DNA of 64,000 nt from Inonotus obliquus. Taxonomy: Eukaryota; Basidiomycota; Agaricomycetes; Hymenochaetales; Hymenochaetaceae. The notes beneath the pieces were generated by a model. The model saw only the letters and a program-made list of their open reading frames with translations. It was not told the DNA's origin and did no database searches. The stretch lies in contig JAJHTX010000010.1 of NCBI GenBank assembly GCA_032164295.1, positions 1,488,001 through 1,552,000 of the forward strand. The letters run 5' to 3'. Below are positions 24,035 to 36,780 of the stretch, one piece after another. How positions within the stretch are numbered: the first letter of the stretch is position 1; every line of letters starts with the position of its first letter. Position numbers and translations under genes: made by a program.

Positions 24035-26686
24035 TTAGTAGAGATACCTGAACCCTCTCTTCCTGTCAAGCGCTTCCTCAAATGTGATGCCCTCCAGTCG
24101 TGCAAATTCCTCTATTCGCTCGCGATTCGCGCCCTTGAGCTCACTAAGCTCTGCCCTAACGAGTTTCTTGTTATCGTGAACAAGAATACATCGGATCACT
24201 ATGAATTCGGGTTAGTACAATGTTAAATACAAAAGAAAAGAGATGAAGAGGTACCAAATGCGAGGAATGTGCTCGTAGCAAGGGCTCCGATGCCGATGAG
24301 CATCGATTGATGGTATGCTGGCCCCCACGTTGCTTTCCATGCGAACGAACCGACTCTACAGATCGAGGTGGTAAGTACTATATCTGCGGAGACGTATAAA
24401 AATGAATGTAGCAAACAGATTTCCAATGTTCCCAAATCCGTTTACGATTCCAATTGCTGCAGCACGTTTTGTGGGCGGTCGTGGAATGGCATTGGATACC
24501 CATACCAGCGTTAGAGCGAAACCTTCATTGGAAACTGTATCAGAATTCAAACATTCTTAGGGCCTATTCAGTCAAAAATGACAAACCTGCGTATCCGCTA
24601 GCCATCAAGAACATTGCGACGTACCGGCCGCCGATGGAGAACGTCGAAACACCAATTATGTACCCAATAATAACTCCCCACCACGGTACCGCCAGGTGGA
24701 GGAAGCGTTCTCCAGTTTTGTCTGGTTTTGGATGTTAGCAGCGACTTTCGATATTAGGAAAAGTTCAGAATAATAAATTACCAGCATGAAAGGCGTTCAG
24801 GCAACAAACTATAGTGGCGTAGATCCACGGTGGACTTATTTAACAAACAGTGAGCTACTCAACTCAAGACAATCATAGCAGAAACTCACGCAGCAAGAAG
24901 CAAGCTAATCGTGGCACTAAATCCCAGGGTCGCCGTGAGTCTACGTATAACACCAGCATCGCGTGAATCAATGCACCGAGGAGGTAACGGTTGAATTTCA
25001 CTTACGTTGGGAAGAAATTCACAAAGCTTAAGCCCAATAGTTGTATTGATGTCATGATAGCGAAAATAGGCACTTTGATATCCTTGCATGCGAGCTTGAG
25101 ACCTGTCCACATCCTATTCACTCGCAATCAGGCTGAGCCACACGCTTCAATAAATTATTGTATTTGACTCACGATTCTCCTTCACGATCCTGATCTGCTT
25201 CACCTGCATCCTCAGCTAAACGTGCTTGTGCAAGATGTCTCTCAGCAGGGGTCATCCAACGTGTGTTGACCGGCTAAAGTAAATCATCAATAAAGCAAGG
25301 CGCAGTCGCGAAAGGCATCAAACAAACATAATCAGGTAAAGCCCACCTAGAATCCCGGGGTTTAGAGCTAATTCGTACTGATGGAAATGCGAGTTGGAGA
25401 CTCACATGGCTAGAAAACCGACACAAATCGTGACAGCTCCCTTAGTAGCATATCAGTATAAGCACTAGCCAGACTGGCACACTTATACAACAATAGACGC
25501 GACATACTTCGATAAAGAAGAGCCTATAATTTTTTAATGATTAGGACAGAATCTATAGGAAAACACTGAAGCTTACCATCTCCAGCCTCGAATACCCCTC
25601 TTCCCTTCCATACCAGATAAGATTCCCGCTGCCATCAACTACCGGTAAGGCATGTGTTATTCAAATAATCCCAACCTATCATTCGAACGACTTACACTTC
25701 CGAATGCATTTGATATGAGCAGTCCTCCATAAAGTATTGCGGACCGGAAGGCCAGTTCCTAAAAACGGCGATGTCATGATTTCTTTGAAAGTGATGAACA
25801 AAACATAAGATGCGCACTCTCTTCGTGTACCATCTCGAAAGAAGGTATATGGCTCCAGGATAAAAAGCAGCTTCCGGAATTCCAAGGCAGAATCGGCTCG
25901 CTAAGATTCCTCCGAAGCTATGTGTAACCTACAAATATCGGATTGTGAGAATATAGGTCACAGATGTGAAAGGGAGCCACACACGCCAGTCAGTGCGCTC
26001 GCCAGTCCCCATATAACGACACAGGCTCCGATGTACCACGAGGGTCTAGATATCCATGAATTTCAACATGTCTTCTACGGTTAAGGGCGGACTCGCCTCT
26101 TGACATAGTTCAGAATCTTGAAGGACGATCGACTAAAGTGAGGCTTCTCGATAACAAGGACATAAAAAATACACACCATATTAGAAGGAACCTGTGCCGG
26201 ACAGTATGATCCGTATAGAATCGCAACAACCGCGTCATATTGAATGTCTTATCAAGTTACAATTGAGCATGCGCATGTCAAAACGCGATATATTGAGAAG
26301 GCCCTACCAGATAGCCCAAGGTCTTGTTCAAGACCCTTCAACCTGGCCGTTGTCACAGCGGTCCTCTACACATGAACATCAATTGGGAAAAATAAGATCA
26401 GTCGAGAGAAGGAATATGTGGAGCTTACATCGATATAGTTCATAATGAAGATGAGAATAATCATAGGCAAGAGGCGCGTATCCAGCTTGCGGACCAAGCG
26501 TCTTTCCTCTGCTACCCGCCTTTCCGAGTCTATGAATACCATGTTCCCGTTCTCACCCAGTGCATCATCACCATTACCATCCTTCTTTGACAGCTTCTTG
26601 ATATCGACAGATGCGTCTTCGCTGAATGATTCCGTCGCGATAGCCTTCTCCGATTCAATTTTCGTCTCGATACCGGAGGATGACAT
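24035..26686 (-). CDS. MFS transporter, allantoate/nicotinate permease type, copy C
   Basis: Start MSSSGIETKIESEKA at 26686, a longer and more acidic leader than A or B, then 'RRLVRKLDTRLLP' and helix 1 'MIILIFIMNYID'. Downstream exons keep the family segments 'ERHLAQARLAEDAGEADQD' (the central loop), 'SATISLLLAA', 'VWVSNAIPRPPTKRAAAIG' and 'GSFAWKATWGPAYHQSM', and the tail ends 'GFRYLY' with TAA at 24035-24037. It pairs with copy D by leader and tail sequence, so the array arose from two ancestral types. Exons appear open but I did not verify every junction. The substrate is unknown. Confidence 0.82.
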
Positions 26687-26929
26687 AGCTATATCCTGCT
26701 AGCGCGATTAGCAGAGAGGGTATCTGGGTCACAATGAATGATGAAGATAGAGGAGGGAGCTAGTAATCGATGGTTCTGTATCCTATATTTAATCGAGAAG
26801 CTGAACAAAGCCGATTTAAAAGCCCCACAGCGGTACTGGTGGCCTAACGGGCCGTTTCCCACCACATGAGCGCTATCACATATCGGCAACTTCATAGAAC
26901 CCAGCAGAATCACGTACTCCCTGTCATAT

Positions 26930-27060
26930 TTCGAGCAATACAAAGACCAGGAAGAAAGCATATCCATAGCACGAACGCAAAATAATGCACCATACATAGC
27001 ACGCGGAATCAAATGGAGATGTTCTCGTGACAAGAGTGGGCGCCATGAGAGCGGGAATAG
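26930..27060. repeat. 5' flank repeat shared by MFS copies C and D (left copy)
   Basis: This piece upstream of copy C matches about 30570-30700 upstream of copy D ('GCATATCCATAGC' / 'GCACATCCATAGC', then 'AGATGTTCTCGTGACA' in both). It shows that the C/D duplication carried several hundred bases of promoter-side DNA. Confidence 0.6.
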
Positions 27061-27440
27061 TATTCGTGAATGTACCGTGAGAATGATTATGGGACGGAAT
27101 TCCGATGTCGATACAAGTCTGATAGGATATTGCAACAGTTTTAAATGACAGAAGAGTAAAATATACGCACATCGAGAGGAGAATTGTAAAGCTCAGGCGA
27201 AATAGTTCGGAGCAAAAAGAGGTGCACTAATTCGACAATATCGCGAGCGAGCTTGATGCCAGTCCACGGGCCAAAGTCCGACTGAACTACCTCTTTCATG
27301 AAGGGAGGATCAGCTGCTGGTATACACAGTCCTCTCTTACGATGATCATGATCCGCTTCTCCCATGGCCATAGCGAGTCTGGTTTGTATGAGACAAATTC
27401 TTCCTGAGATTGCCCCGGTCAAAAGTTCCCAACACGTCGA
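27060..27440 (-). pseudogene. Internal relic of an A/B-type MFS transporter
   Basis: Between copies C and D lies a wrecked fragment of the middle of a transporter, closest to A and B: the loop reading 'GATCATGATCCGCTTCTCCC', the 'GATGCCAGTCCACGGGCC' segment and the 'GATGTCGATACAAGTCTGAT' intron edge match 21295-21600. It is joined at about 27440-27490 to DNA resembling the 5' flank of copy B, so the N-terminal exons are deleted. No open frame spans it. Confidence 0.7.
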
Positions 27441-27701
27441 ATTTACTAGTTAGAAGAAGATCTTCGGTTAAACATTGGATTTCATGGGTTCATAATTTCC
27501 GGCGGATGTTTTGCTAAGATTCGCGACAACTTCGATACGAGGCCGCAGGTGATGGTTAGAGATGGAAGTTAAATAGCAAAAGTCAGTCGAGATTAAATTT
27601 CTTCGAAAAGTTTACGTCATCACAGTATCTTGCTTTGCTTGTATTACGCAATCAAGGATCAACCTAACCTTGCCAGACAACTACATCTCAGCATATTCCA
27701 C

Positions 27702-30362
27702 CTAATAGAGATACCTGAACCCTCTCTTCCTGTCAAGCGCTTCCTCAAATGTTATACCCTCCAGGCGTGCAAATTCCTCTATTCGCTCCCGATTCGCGCC
27801 CTTGAGCTCACCCAGCTCGTCCCTATCGAGCTTCTTGTTGTCATGAATCAGGATACACCGCATCACTGTGAATTAGGGTGAGTCCGAGAACCACATAGAA
27901 ACCAAAGGCAGTGAAAAGATTACCAATGGCTAGAATTGTGCTCGTAGCAAGAGCCCCGATTCCGATGAACATCGATTGATGGTAGGCAGGTCCCCATTCT
28001 GCTTTCCATGCGAATGAGCCAACTCTGCATGCGATAAATTCAATCCTAATTAATACTGGTAGCGATAAAAGAGAAGAATTACGAACAAGTTTCCAATATT
28101 TCCGAACCCGTTCACGATCCCCATTGCCGCTGCGCGTTTCGTGGGCGGACGTGGAATAGCATTGGATACCCATACCAGCGTCAGAGCAAATCCTATACCG
28201 ATGATCGAATTAAATATGGGATCGAAAATCTCGAAAGAGTTGAAAACTACAAACCTGCATATCCGCTGGCCAACAAGAATAAAGCAACGTATCGCCCACC
28301 GATGGAGAAGGTCGAGACACCGATTATGTAACCTAAGATAACGCCCCACCACGGCACTGCGAGGTGGAGAAAACGTTCTCCCGTTCTATCTGAGTTTGAT
28401 CATTTTTGGTTACGCTAGTTGTTTTTTACGCTTCTGCAACAGAGCTTACCGGCATGGAAAGCGTTTAGACAGCAAGCGATGGTAGCATAGATCCAGGGTG
28501 GACTGGATAAAGAAGAATGTAGAGAGTTCGCGGAGAGTTTACCGCACTACTTCTGGAGAACTTACGCTGCAAGAAGCAAAGTGATCGTGGTATTGAAACC
28601 TAGAGTCGCTGTGAGCCTGTTAAGTAGCACCGTCAACTAGAAACCCACTGCAGCAAATTGATATGAAACTAGTAGATTGGCTCACGTTGGGAAGAAATTC
28701 ACATAACTAAGGCCTAAGAGTTGTGTCACCGCCATGAGCGAGAAGATAGTCACTTTGATATCCTTGCACGCGAGCTTCAGGCCGATCCACATCCTATTCG
28801 TCCATCACTTACACGGGAGCGAACATCGAGAATACGCTAGATCACTTACGATTCGCCTTCACGATCTTGGTCTGCTTCACCAGCGTCCTCCGCTAGACGC
28901 GCTTGTGCAAGATGTCTCTCAACGGGAGTCAGCCAGCGAGTGTTTACTGGCTAAGAAGAAGTCAGTTGGAACCACGGTATCGCATAGTATAGTAGGAATC
29001 ATCGAACATAATCAGGTAAAGCCCAACTGGAAAGTTCTTTAGTTAGGGTCGGTCCAATAACAGAGCTTGGGCTCACATAGTTAGAAAACCAACTATGATC
29101 GTGATAGCTCCCTTCCAGGAGAGTTAGCCGGGTGTCATACTATTCACACGGCGGATGTCACCTACTTCTATGAAGAAGAGCCTAAGGACACCCGTTTTAT
29201 GAGAATAACGTCGTTAGGAATAAGCAAGAGCCCCACCATCTCCAACCACGGATACCTCTCTTCCCCTCCATTCCAGATAAAATACCCGCGGCTAGAAGCT
29301 ATAAACAATTGGATGTTTAGCAAGCCTAACTCAAGCCAACATATAAGTTGACTCACGCTACCAAATGCATTCGACGTAAGTAGGCCGCCATAAAGGATGG
29401 CAGACCGAAACGCGAGTTCCTTCAAACAGTAGCATTGGTATTACCGATACATACAAGATTTCTAATAGTGCCTACTTTCCTCGTGTACCATCTTGAGAGA
29501 AGGTACATAGCTCCTGGATAAAATGCGGCTTCCGGAATTCCAATGCAGAGGCGACTCGTGATTATGCCTCCGAAAGAGTGAGTAATCTAGTAAGTCCATG
29601 CTTGAGTACTTGGTTAATATCGTGAAAAGAGAGAGACATACACCAGTCATGGCACTTGCTAGTCCCCAAAGCATGACACATCCTCCAATGTACCACGATG
29701 GTCTGGAAGGATTTGCGCGGGTAAATAAGGTTACTTGTTTCGTGACAGGGGGTTTAGGCGAACCTCTTCACGTAGTTCAGGAGCTTGGTCAAGGAGAATG
29801 GAGGACTCAGCTTTTGCTGCAACGAGAAATTCGGCAAATACACGCACCATATTAGAAGGAATCTGTGCGGGACAGTATGATGCGTATAGAATTGCTACAA
29901 CCACATCATACTGAATATCTTGTCAAACAATACAGTAAGCGCCCTCGCTTCACATCGTAACAAGTGTAAAGGATTATACCAGATAGCCCAAGGTCCTGTT
30001 CAAGACCTTGCAATCTCGCCGTAGTCACGGCAGTCCTCTGCATGCAACCAGCAATATGCGTGAGCAAGTAGACTCAATTGTAGGACAGTAGCACGTACGT
30101 CGATATAGTTCATAATATATATGAGAATTATCGTTGGCAAGAGGCGCATATCGAGTTTGCGGACTAAATGCCTCTCTTCCACCAGACGTCTTTCGGAATC
30201 CCGGAATACTGTGTCCACATTGCTGTCCAGAGCTACACCACGATTGTCATCGAGCTCGTTCTTCGTTGGTTTTCGGCTGTGGACCGATGCATCTTCGCTA
30301 TATGATTCTGTCGTGATAGCCTTCTCCGAATCCTTTTTCAGCCCTAGATCGGAGGAAGTCAT
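27702..30362 (-). CDS. MFS transporter, allantoate/nicotinate permease type, copy D
   Basis: Start MTSSDLGLKKDSEKA at 30362, close to the leader of copy C (both have 'SEDASV'), then 'RHLVRKLDMRLLP' and helix 1 'TIILIYIMNYID'. Typical family pieces follow ('GGLLTSNAFGS', 'NAIPRPPTKRAAAMG', 'GSFAWKAEWGPAYHQSM'), and the tail ends in GFRYLY with TAG at 27702-27704. It is the first gene of the array in transcription order. The exons I read are open. The charged leader before helix 1 is the most variable part among the four copies, so it may carry copy-specific regulation (inference). Confidence 0.82.
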
Positions 30363-30569
30363 GTCCGCCTAAAATCGAGGCAAAAGAGGGAGATGGAGGA
30401 TATCCAAGCCACAGAGGGAGGGAGGTTGGGGAGCCGGCTATTAGTTCACCTCCTTTTACACATCGAGAATGAAAAGCACTGAGTGCCGCTTAGAAAGCTC
30501 TACACTTGCGTTGGCAATCCATCGGGCCGTTTGAGCACTTCGGCATCTTCAAGAAGCCCTGCAGCCAGT

Positions 30570-30700
30570 AATAACGGAAGCACATAGGAAAAAAGCACAT
30601 CCATAGCCCAAACCCAAATAATGGCACAAATATAGGACGCGGAGTCAAATTAAGATGTTCTCGTGACACTGCTGTGTATCATGGGAGCGGAGGTAGCGTT
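30570..30700. repeat. 5' flank repeat shared by MFS copies C and D (right copy)
   Basis: Partner of 26930-27060. The rest of 30363-31339 has no gene or repeat that I can support. Confidence 0.6.
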
Positions 30701-31339
30701 CGGAAAAGCGTCGTGAGAGCGGGGAGCACAGTCAGAGGTGCAACGAGGAGCTATCGTCGTATCGGATTCACAGCATGTTATGGTTATTTGGGTACCGCTG
30801 ATGACTGATCTGTGAAAATGAGCGGTGATGCCGATGTATTTTGGACTCCGGAAGTCTTCGAGCTCGTCTTTGCGAAAAATTAACGCCTATGCTGAACCTA
30901 ATTTGTAATTGTAAGTCAGATGCCGACTCTCAAGCAGATCGCCTAACACGAAAAAGTGACGAGATTTTCTAGGTGTTCCAATCTAAGGGGAAAGGCATAA
31001 TGGGCGTGTCCACAAGCGAAAAATATCATTGGTTGTACTTGTTCAGGGCCGGCCAACTTCATGGCGTGGGAATGCGTAGGTGACAGCTAACTCAGTTAGA
31101 GACTCTGTGGCACATAGACACCTAGATTGTTGTTCACGACACCAATGCTGTACATGTAACACATATATTGGGCGGAGTGGATTTTAGTTAGTGGATTCAT
31201 CATCGTAGGATGTGCATTAGTACTACTAGACCTACTTGAAACTTGCCTAGGTAATCAGTCGAACATGAAAAGCAATATAAATCTAGCAAGCGAGGTTTCT
31301 AATCCGCTCATGACAATCATCAACGAGAATACGAGTATT

Positions 31340-33986
31340 TTATAATGCCTCGTTACTGGAGGCTGCGAGTTCAGCCATCTCTATGCGGGACATTGCCGAC
31401 GCAACGTCCGCAAAGAAAGCGTCTTCACCCAACAGATTGACAATGCCTGCTCTCTCGAATGTAACGCGCGGTACAGGTCGAAGGTGCGCGATGAATACTG
31501 CTACGCCACGAGACTGGACATGCAATCATTCAGTTGACCGTAACGAAGCATAAGAAGGAAAAGCAAACCTTATAAGCTCTAAGTATGTCATAAAATATCT
31601 GCGCAGCGCTGGTTCAAGATGACACGTCAGCGGAGAACATCGTTTGCCAGTTCGAGTTGCACATTTACCTGGCATCACAGGTCTCAAGATCCGACAGATG
31701 GAAGACTATTACAGAAGCCTGTTCTCTGCGAGGATCATCCGACGGATGACTTGGATCATGGCCATAAAGTTCCAGCCTTCTCAGACGTTCTATACGATAA
31801 TTTAATTATGCTGTAGAGTGAAGAGGTCAGGAAAACAGCTAACCTTTCAACTGAGCTGCATTTGCTAAAGGAAGGTCGGATGGCTATTCACGATGAAATA
31901 GAGGCGAACTTACCGAAATACAGATTATCCCTCAACCGGATAATTAGGGTGCCAGGTACATCCTCCTCTGCTTCCGGAAACTCGTTCACGGGTTTCCATC
32001 GCTTCGTTCCCGGGATGCGACCCTACTTGGCTTTTAGTGATAACTAGACCAATACTACTATCACACTCACGAGAATGGTTAGACGCGCCCTCGATGATCT
32101 ATGCACAACTAATAGGAGAGAGAATATGATGCTGCAGACAATACCGACTTCTACGTTCCAGAAGATGGTGGTGAAGAACGTAATCGACATAAGCGCAAAT
32201 TCAGTCCATGCACTCATTCTGCAATCAGGTTGTAGTCATTTCAATTTCACCTCTGAAAGATAGAAAGGGACGAACCTCCAAAAGTACGAAATGTCATGTG
32301 GTGCCTCTGCAAGAATGGTGAATACGACAAGGAAGACGCTAGAGCTCCGCATCAGATCGGTATTCTGAACTTGATAGCCGGAAGACGTACATGGAGGCAA
32401 GAACACAACGTGGTAGATAATACAACGCTGGCAGAAGGAAGAATGTCGCAAGAAGCACAAGTACAGAACATATTAAGGAGGCCATCTGTGATCGTGCTCC
32501 GACTTCTCCATTTATACGGGACCTGCGCAGAAACATGAGCACCAGAAACTTAAGAGCAGGATGACAAGAACGTACCTGGTTATCGATCCAAAAGCAGGAA
32601 GCGTCCCTGGAAAGAACGATGAAACGATGTTCGAGGCACCTAGGGCGACCAGTTCCCTATTTGGAGAAACGGAATACCCAAAGCGGGTGGCATTTTGCTT
32701 CGCCGCGACGATGCTATCAAGGTAGCCAATCACAGCTATTAAAATAGCAGTGGATGTTGTGCTCCTTGCGTACTTCAAGGTCGATTTATGCAGCGGGAAA
32801 CCGACAAATGAGCGCTCGCTATTCATGATAGGGACATCTCCGAGAACGTCCACACCCAATGCGTCCCAATCAAAAGCGTCGCATAGGACTGTTGAAGCGA
32901 TAACTACTATTAGCACTTCGGGTAGCCTATAGATGAACCAATAGTTCTTGAAGAATGACTTGAAGTAGCGAACGAAGACGAGAGCGCCGAGAGCGCCGAA
33001 ACTGATCAAAGCGGTCGGTCTATGCTCATGCGCCGTGATATTACGTATGAGGAAGACGAGTTTATCAATCGTGGTCTCCGGATTAAATTGGTGCTCAAGG
33101 TCCGAAAGACCGAACATTGGAATGAATTGCTCACTAAAGTTATGATGACATGTGAAGAACAGTGCGCGTGTCCAGGATGAAAGTACACTTACATTGAGAT
33201 AATGACGGCTATTGCAGTAACGAACCCACGAAGTAAAGCGCGGCTCAGCAGTACGTCGATGAATCCCAGCCGAAAGATACCGAGGAAGAAGGCAAAGAGC
33301 CCGACTTGCAATGTTGTAATCGTCGAGATTGCAATTCCAATTGCGTCTGGATGGTGTGGGTGCTCGTGAGGGTCTGAATGTATGGAGTTCTGTACAGCTT
33401 GGCCTACGAGTAGAGACAATGCTGCCTCAGGAGCTACGTTGAGCTGCCGTGAAGTTCCGAGAAGCGCATAAACGATTCCCGGAATCGCAGCAGAGAACTT
33501 GCAAGAGTGTCAGCCTAAGTATAAGATGAAAGACAAATGGCATGTTACATACGAGACCTGCCAACGGACTCAGCTTCGCAAGAGATGTAGCATACGAAAT
33601 AGATTGAGGTATCAAAATGCAAGCGACCGAAAGTCCAGCCAAGAAATCTCCACCCAGTCTACAAGCACAGAGTCAGTCAACTGTCCTGGACTGCACAATG
33701 AGCGGACGCGCCAAAGGCTCACAAAGAGAAAGAGTAGTTCGGAAGCCACAAGGTGAACGGAACGTAGTAGTTGACTCTCGCCCACAATGAGCTCGTGGCA
33801 TCTTTTCGACGATGATTAAGAGCAAAATTCCAGATAGATGAACAGTAATGTCGACATACCTCGAGTTCTGTGCTTGTCCCTATCTTCACCGAGCTCAGCA
33901 GCATCATGCGTACTTGCGAGCAGTGCGGATCGTTCAGAAATCGAGCGAGTTGGGCTTGTTATTCCAGACTCCATGGTCGTGGTCAT
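31340..33986 (-). CDS. SulP (SLC26) anion permease with STAS domain
   Basis: SulP carriers move sulfate or related anions across the plasma membrane. The start at 33986 (MTTTMESGITSPTR) leads a cytosolic N-terminus. The diagnostic segments then follow in order: 'YYVPFTLWLPNY', 'AGLSVACILIPQSISYA', 'SRALLRGFVTAIAV', 'LPEVLIVVIAST', 'IGYLDSIVAAKQNATRFGY', 'NIVSSFFPGTLPAFGSITR', 'RSRINGEVGARSQMASL', 'EAPHDISYFW' and 'FWNVEVGIVCSI'. The STAS domain shows 'IVFHLSDLETCDAS', 'AQIFYDILRAYK' and 'GVAVFIAHLRPVPR', ending 'SSNEAL'. Many short introns interrupt the gene. The first two exons join in frame (CGA G / AT GCC); I did not fix the others. Nothing suggests truncation. Sulfate is the likeliest substrate, but the sequence does not settle it. 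Confidence 0.88.
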
Positions 33987-34651
33987 TGGACAACCCCGCT
34001 CGCTGTGTGCCAAGTTCCGGACGGAATCAAAATAAATAGCATCACGTGAGCGGCATCTAGCCAATCCAAACTTTTCATTCACCAAGAGTCTTTAGCGCAG
34101 CGAGGAGATAACAGCAGGGAATTCGATGTACGGTACTCTATGATACCGCTCTTCTGCTGTAGCACTCTTCTGAAATCTCAAACAGTGAGCCTGAAGATCC
34201 ATTACACCGTACAGAAGCAACAGGACCTCCAGATGTTCAAGTTGTCGGTGATAAGTTTTTGTCTAGCTATACCTATGCTGTCGTCCAGCTACCGTGATTC
34301 TGGAGGCGAGCCACCCCGAGACAGATAACATGAATATTGAAGCGATTCATCGGGAGAAGAACGTGTTAAACATGCTACTTTCTTAGGCGGATGTTTACAC
34401 CGAGGTCCGTTCATTAGTACTCGTAATGTGGACTAAGTATAAATAAGACTTCAATTCAAGGAATATCGCGAGGGAATAGTGCAGCGAGACCGGCTAATCA
34501 CCTGTAAAGGAACATATAATTTCAGGATGTTTTACAAATATTGTGCGGACAGAGACCGACTGCGCCTCACCATATTCATTCTATCTTTCCACCCACCATC
34601 TCATTCTCGCGCGCGCCATTATCCTCCGCCCGACTTGTTTTCAGGCATCAG
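33987..34651. other. Intergenic, no feature seen
   Basis: The region upstream of the SulP gene, up to the 3' end of the small 75-aa gene. Only short shadow frames. Confidence 0.45.
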
Positions 34652-34879
34652 TTACTTCTGCCCATCGCCACCCAAAAGCCTTCTGACCCTCGCAATCTCG
34701 TCCACAGAGACCCGTTCGCCGTCCCGCATTCGCCTCGCAAGGCCCTCAAGCAGACTGATGCGTGCTTCAGCCTTTTGCCTTGCTTCCGCGCTGTCTTTTC
34801 GAGCGGATAGGAGATGAAGAGACAGAGATGTGAGTGCCGTTGCGTAGATAATGTGCGGGAGGTATGCGGGGAGAGGCAT
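34652..34879 (-). CDS. Small conserved-looking protein (75 aa), one N-terminal membrane helix
   Basis: A single-exon frame starting ATG at 34879. The N-terminus 'MPLPAYLPHIIYATALTSLS' is hydrophobic and could anchor in a membrane, possibly mitochondrial (inference). The remainder is a charged amphipathic helix rich in Arg, Glu and Ala ('ARQKAEARISLLEGLARRM', 'DEIARVRRLL'), likely a coiled coil. I recall short proteins of this shape recurring in basidiomycete genomes, without a function. Codon use and the compact, unbroken frame make it more than a chance frame. Nothing in the neighbourhood suggests a role. Confidence 0.55.
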   Translation of the reverse strand: MPLPAYLPHIIYATALTSLSLHLLSARKDSAEARQKAEARISLLEGLARRMRDGERVSVDEIARVRRLLGGDGQK

Positions 34880-35079
34880 AATTACAACTTACAACTTACT
34901 GAACCACTATCACACCGATTAGCAGATTAGAAAATAGTTGTTAGTCAGCGAATTCCCAAAAGAGGAAAGCCTGGGCGCCTCTTTCGCGTATGAGATAATC
35001 ACATCTTGGGGCTCAACTTGAAAGGCGCGTCGCGAGCTTTCTGAACAAACATCATATTCTGAAGCGAGCGGGAAGAATC

Positions 35080-36265
35080 ATGCCTGACTTTATTCCGAAC
35101 ATTACAGCAGACATGCTTTTCGCGTCTGCTCGATTTGGAGCGAATGGTGACGTGATACGCGATGACGGAGGTTTGCCTGAGACCCAGGTTGAGGAAGATG
35201 AGCTTGAAGCCAGGAACTTTCGTCTTACATCGGGACATGTGAGTCGCCCGCTTTCGCATCATGACTCTCCTTTAGCAGAGCTGACTGAGTACTCCCTGAT
35301 TTCGTGCGCCGCGATGCACAGCTCGCTTGGGTACAACAAATGCCAATGCAGACTCAGCACGCCATTTATGCGTCAGTAATAATCTTCCGAAGTGTGTTCA
35401 GTAAAGAATATTACTGACATGCGGTGCTTTGTGCTTAGGGAGCTTGCTGCTAAATACTTGCCGAAGCTCGTAGAGGCGTACCGAAAGCGGCGAACACCCA
35501 ACAATGCTCCTATGGTACTTATCAATGCCGTCGCGTATTCGTACGTAATTATGCCAGTCTCTACTGCAGAAAAGTACCCAATCTCTTTTCACATACCGCG
35601 AATCCAAATGGTTGATGTCCAGACCCTATTTCGTACGCTTCAGTAAAACACCCGCTGGCGCAGACCTCGCGCGTGTTCAAGCCAAACGGATGGCACACAC
35701 GGACATTCTCCCGTCAAATGAGCCACCCGCAACGATTGCCCAAGCTTGTCAATTTCTATCTACGCTATTGGTCATATACTGCCTCGATTTCGACCACCAG
35801 AACGATCGTGAGCCTCTCCTTGAGCACTTGCATTCTTGGAGTCGAACATACAGAGGCCAGTTTGCGGAGGAAACAGCGCGAAGGTGCATTGATATGCTTG
35901 AGCCTGATACGAAGGAAGGGAAGGAGATGTCTATGATGATGTGCATGATGAGGATGACACTCGGCTTGGGAGTAGATATGTGCGCAATCAAGCAGTGTAA
36001 GAGTAAGAAGGAGGGAGAGGAACTGTTACAGTGCAGCAGGTGTGTTGTTCCTCTTGCATCCTCATAAGATTCTTCACTGAGCCTATGTCCGCAATTCATC
36101 TCGTGTCTATCCTCACCTTCAGGTGTAAGACGGTTCGTTATGTGAGTCCTCTGGGTTTCCTTCCGATATCGAAGTTGATCTTGTAATATAATGTAGTGTG
36201 GCCCTGAGCACCAGAGACAGGACTGGCCAGTACACAAGATGAAGTGCCATCCTGCGGTCTTTTAG
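35080..36265 (+). CDS. MYND-type zinc-finger protein (model uncertain)
   Basis: MYND fingers bind two zinc ions and usually mediate protein contacts. The finger is at the C-terminus and spans two short introns: 'CAIKQCKSKKEGEELLQCSR', then 'CKTVRY', then 'CGPEHQRQDWPVHKMKC', ending at a TAG at 36263-36265. Upstream is a helical body ('LAAKYLPKLVEAYRKRRTP', 'ADLARVQAKRMAH', 'LLEHLHSWSRTYRGQFAEE'). The first exon probably starts at 35080 (MPDFIPNITADM). Near 35640 the frame shifts by one base between 'VQTLFRTLQ' and 'KTPAGADLARV'. The only GT..AG pair that restores it is 31 nt, too short for a normal intron, so the gene may carry a frameshift. Confidence 0.6.
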
Positions 36266-36780
36266 AATCAACATGCACTGAAGCTCAACCGCTTCGTGTT
36301 TCCCTTCGTGCGTACCTCGGCTCCTTGTGCCAGTATAAGAGGAACCTAGTTGACCTACTGAAGAATAGAAAATAACCGTAGCGACTCGACTCGGAATGAA
36401 GGCGAAGGTGCCTCTCAGCGCGCCTTTGAAATTGAACATCTCGTGTGCGACGCCACTAAAGACCTATCCTCCAAGTACTTATCTATATTTTGCATTTTCA
36501 CATTCCCATTAGTATACGTACATTTAGTAATGATAGGTATCTCACGCTATATAAGTATGGCGTATGGAGGGAAAATGAAATGACCAAACCGCCCTTAAAT
36601 TCACCTCAGGCTATCATAATCTTTGAATCTCTTTTCGAGTTACACTTCGAGTTTCTTCCTTGAAACTTGTTCAAGTTGTACGCCATGTTCCAGAAGAAAA
36701 CAGATATCCGTAACATTAACGGCATATCTCGCAGCTCATTTCTCACATTATAAATTTGTGTGTCTCTAAATATTCTAGCC
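36266..36780. other. Intergenic, no feature seen
   Basis: AT-rich spacer with TATA-like runs near 36550. No repeat or gene recognised. Confidence 0.4.

Noticed and set aside
31619..32263. Small plus frames in the SulP region
   Set aside because: They cross exons of the minus-strand permease, whose STAS and membrane motifs are clear.
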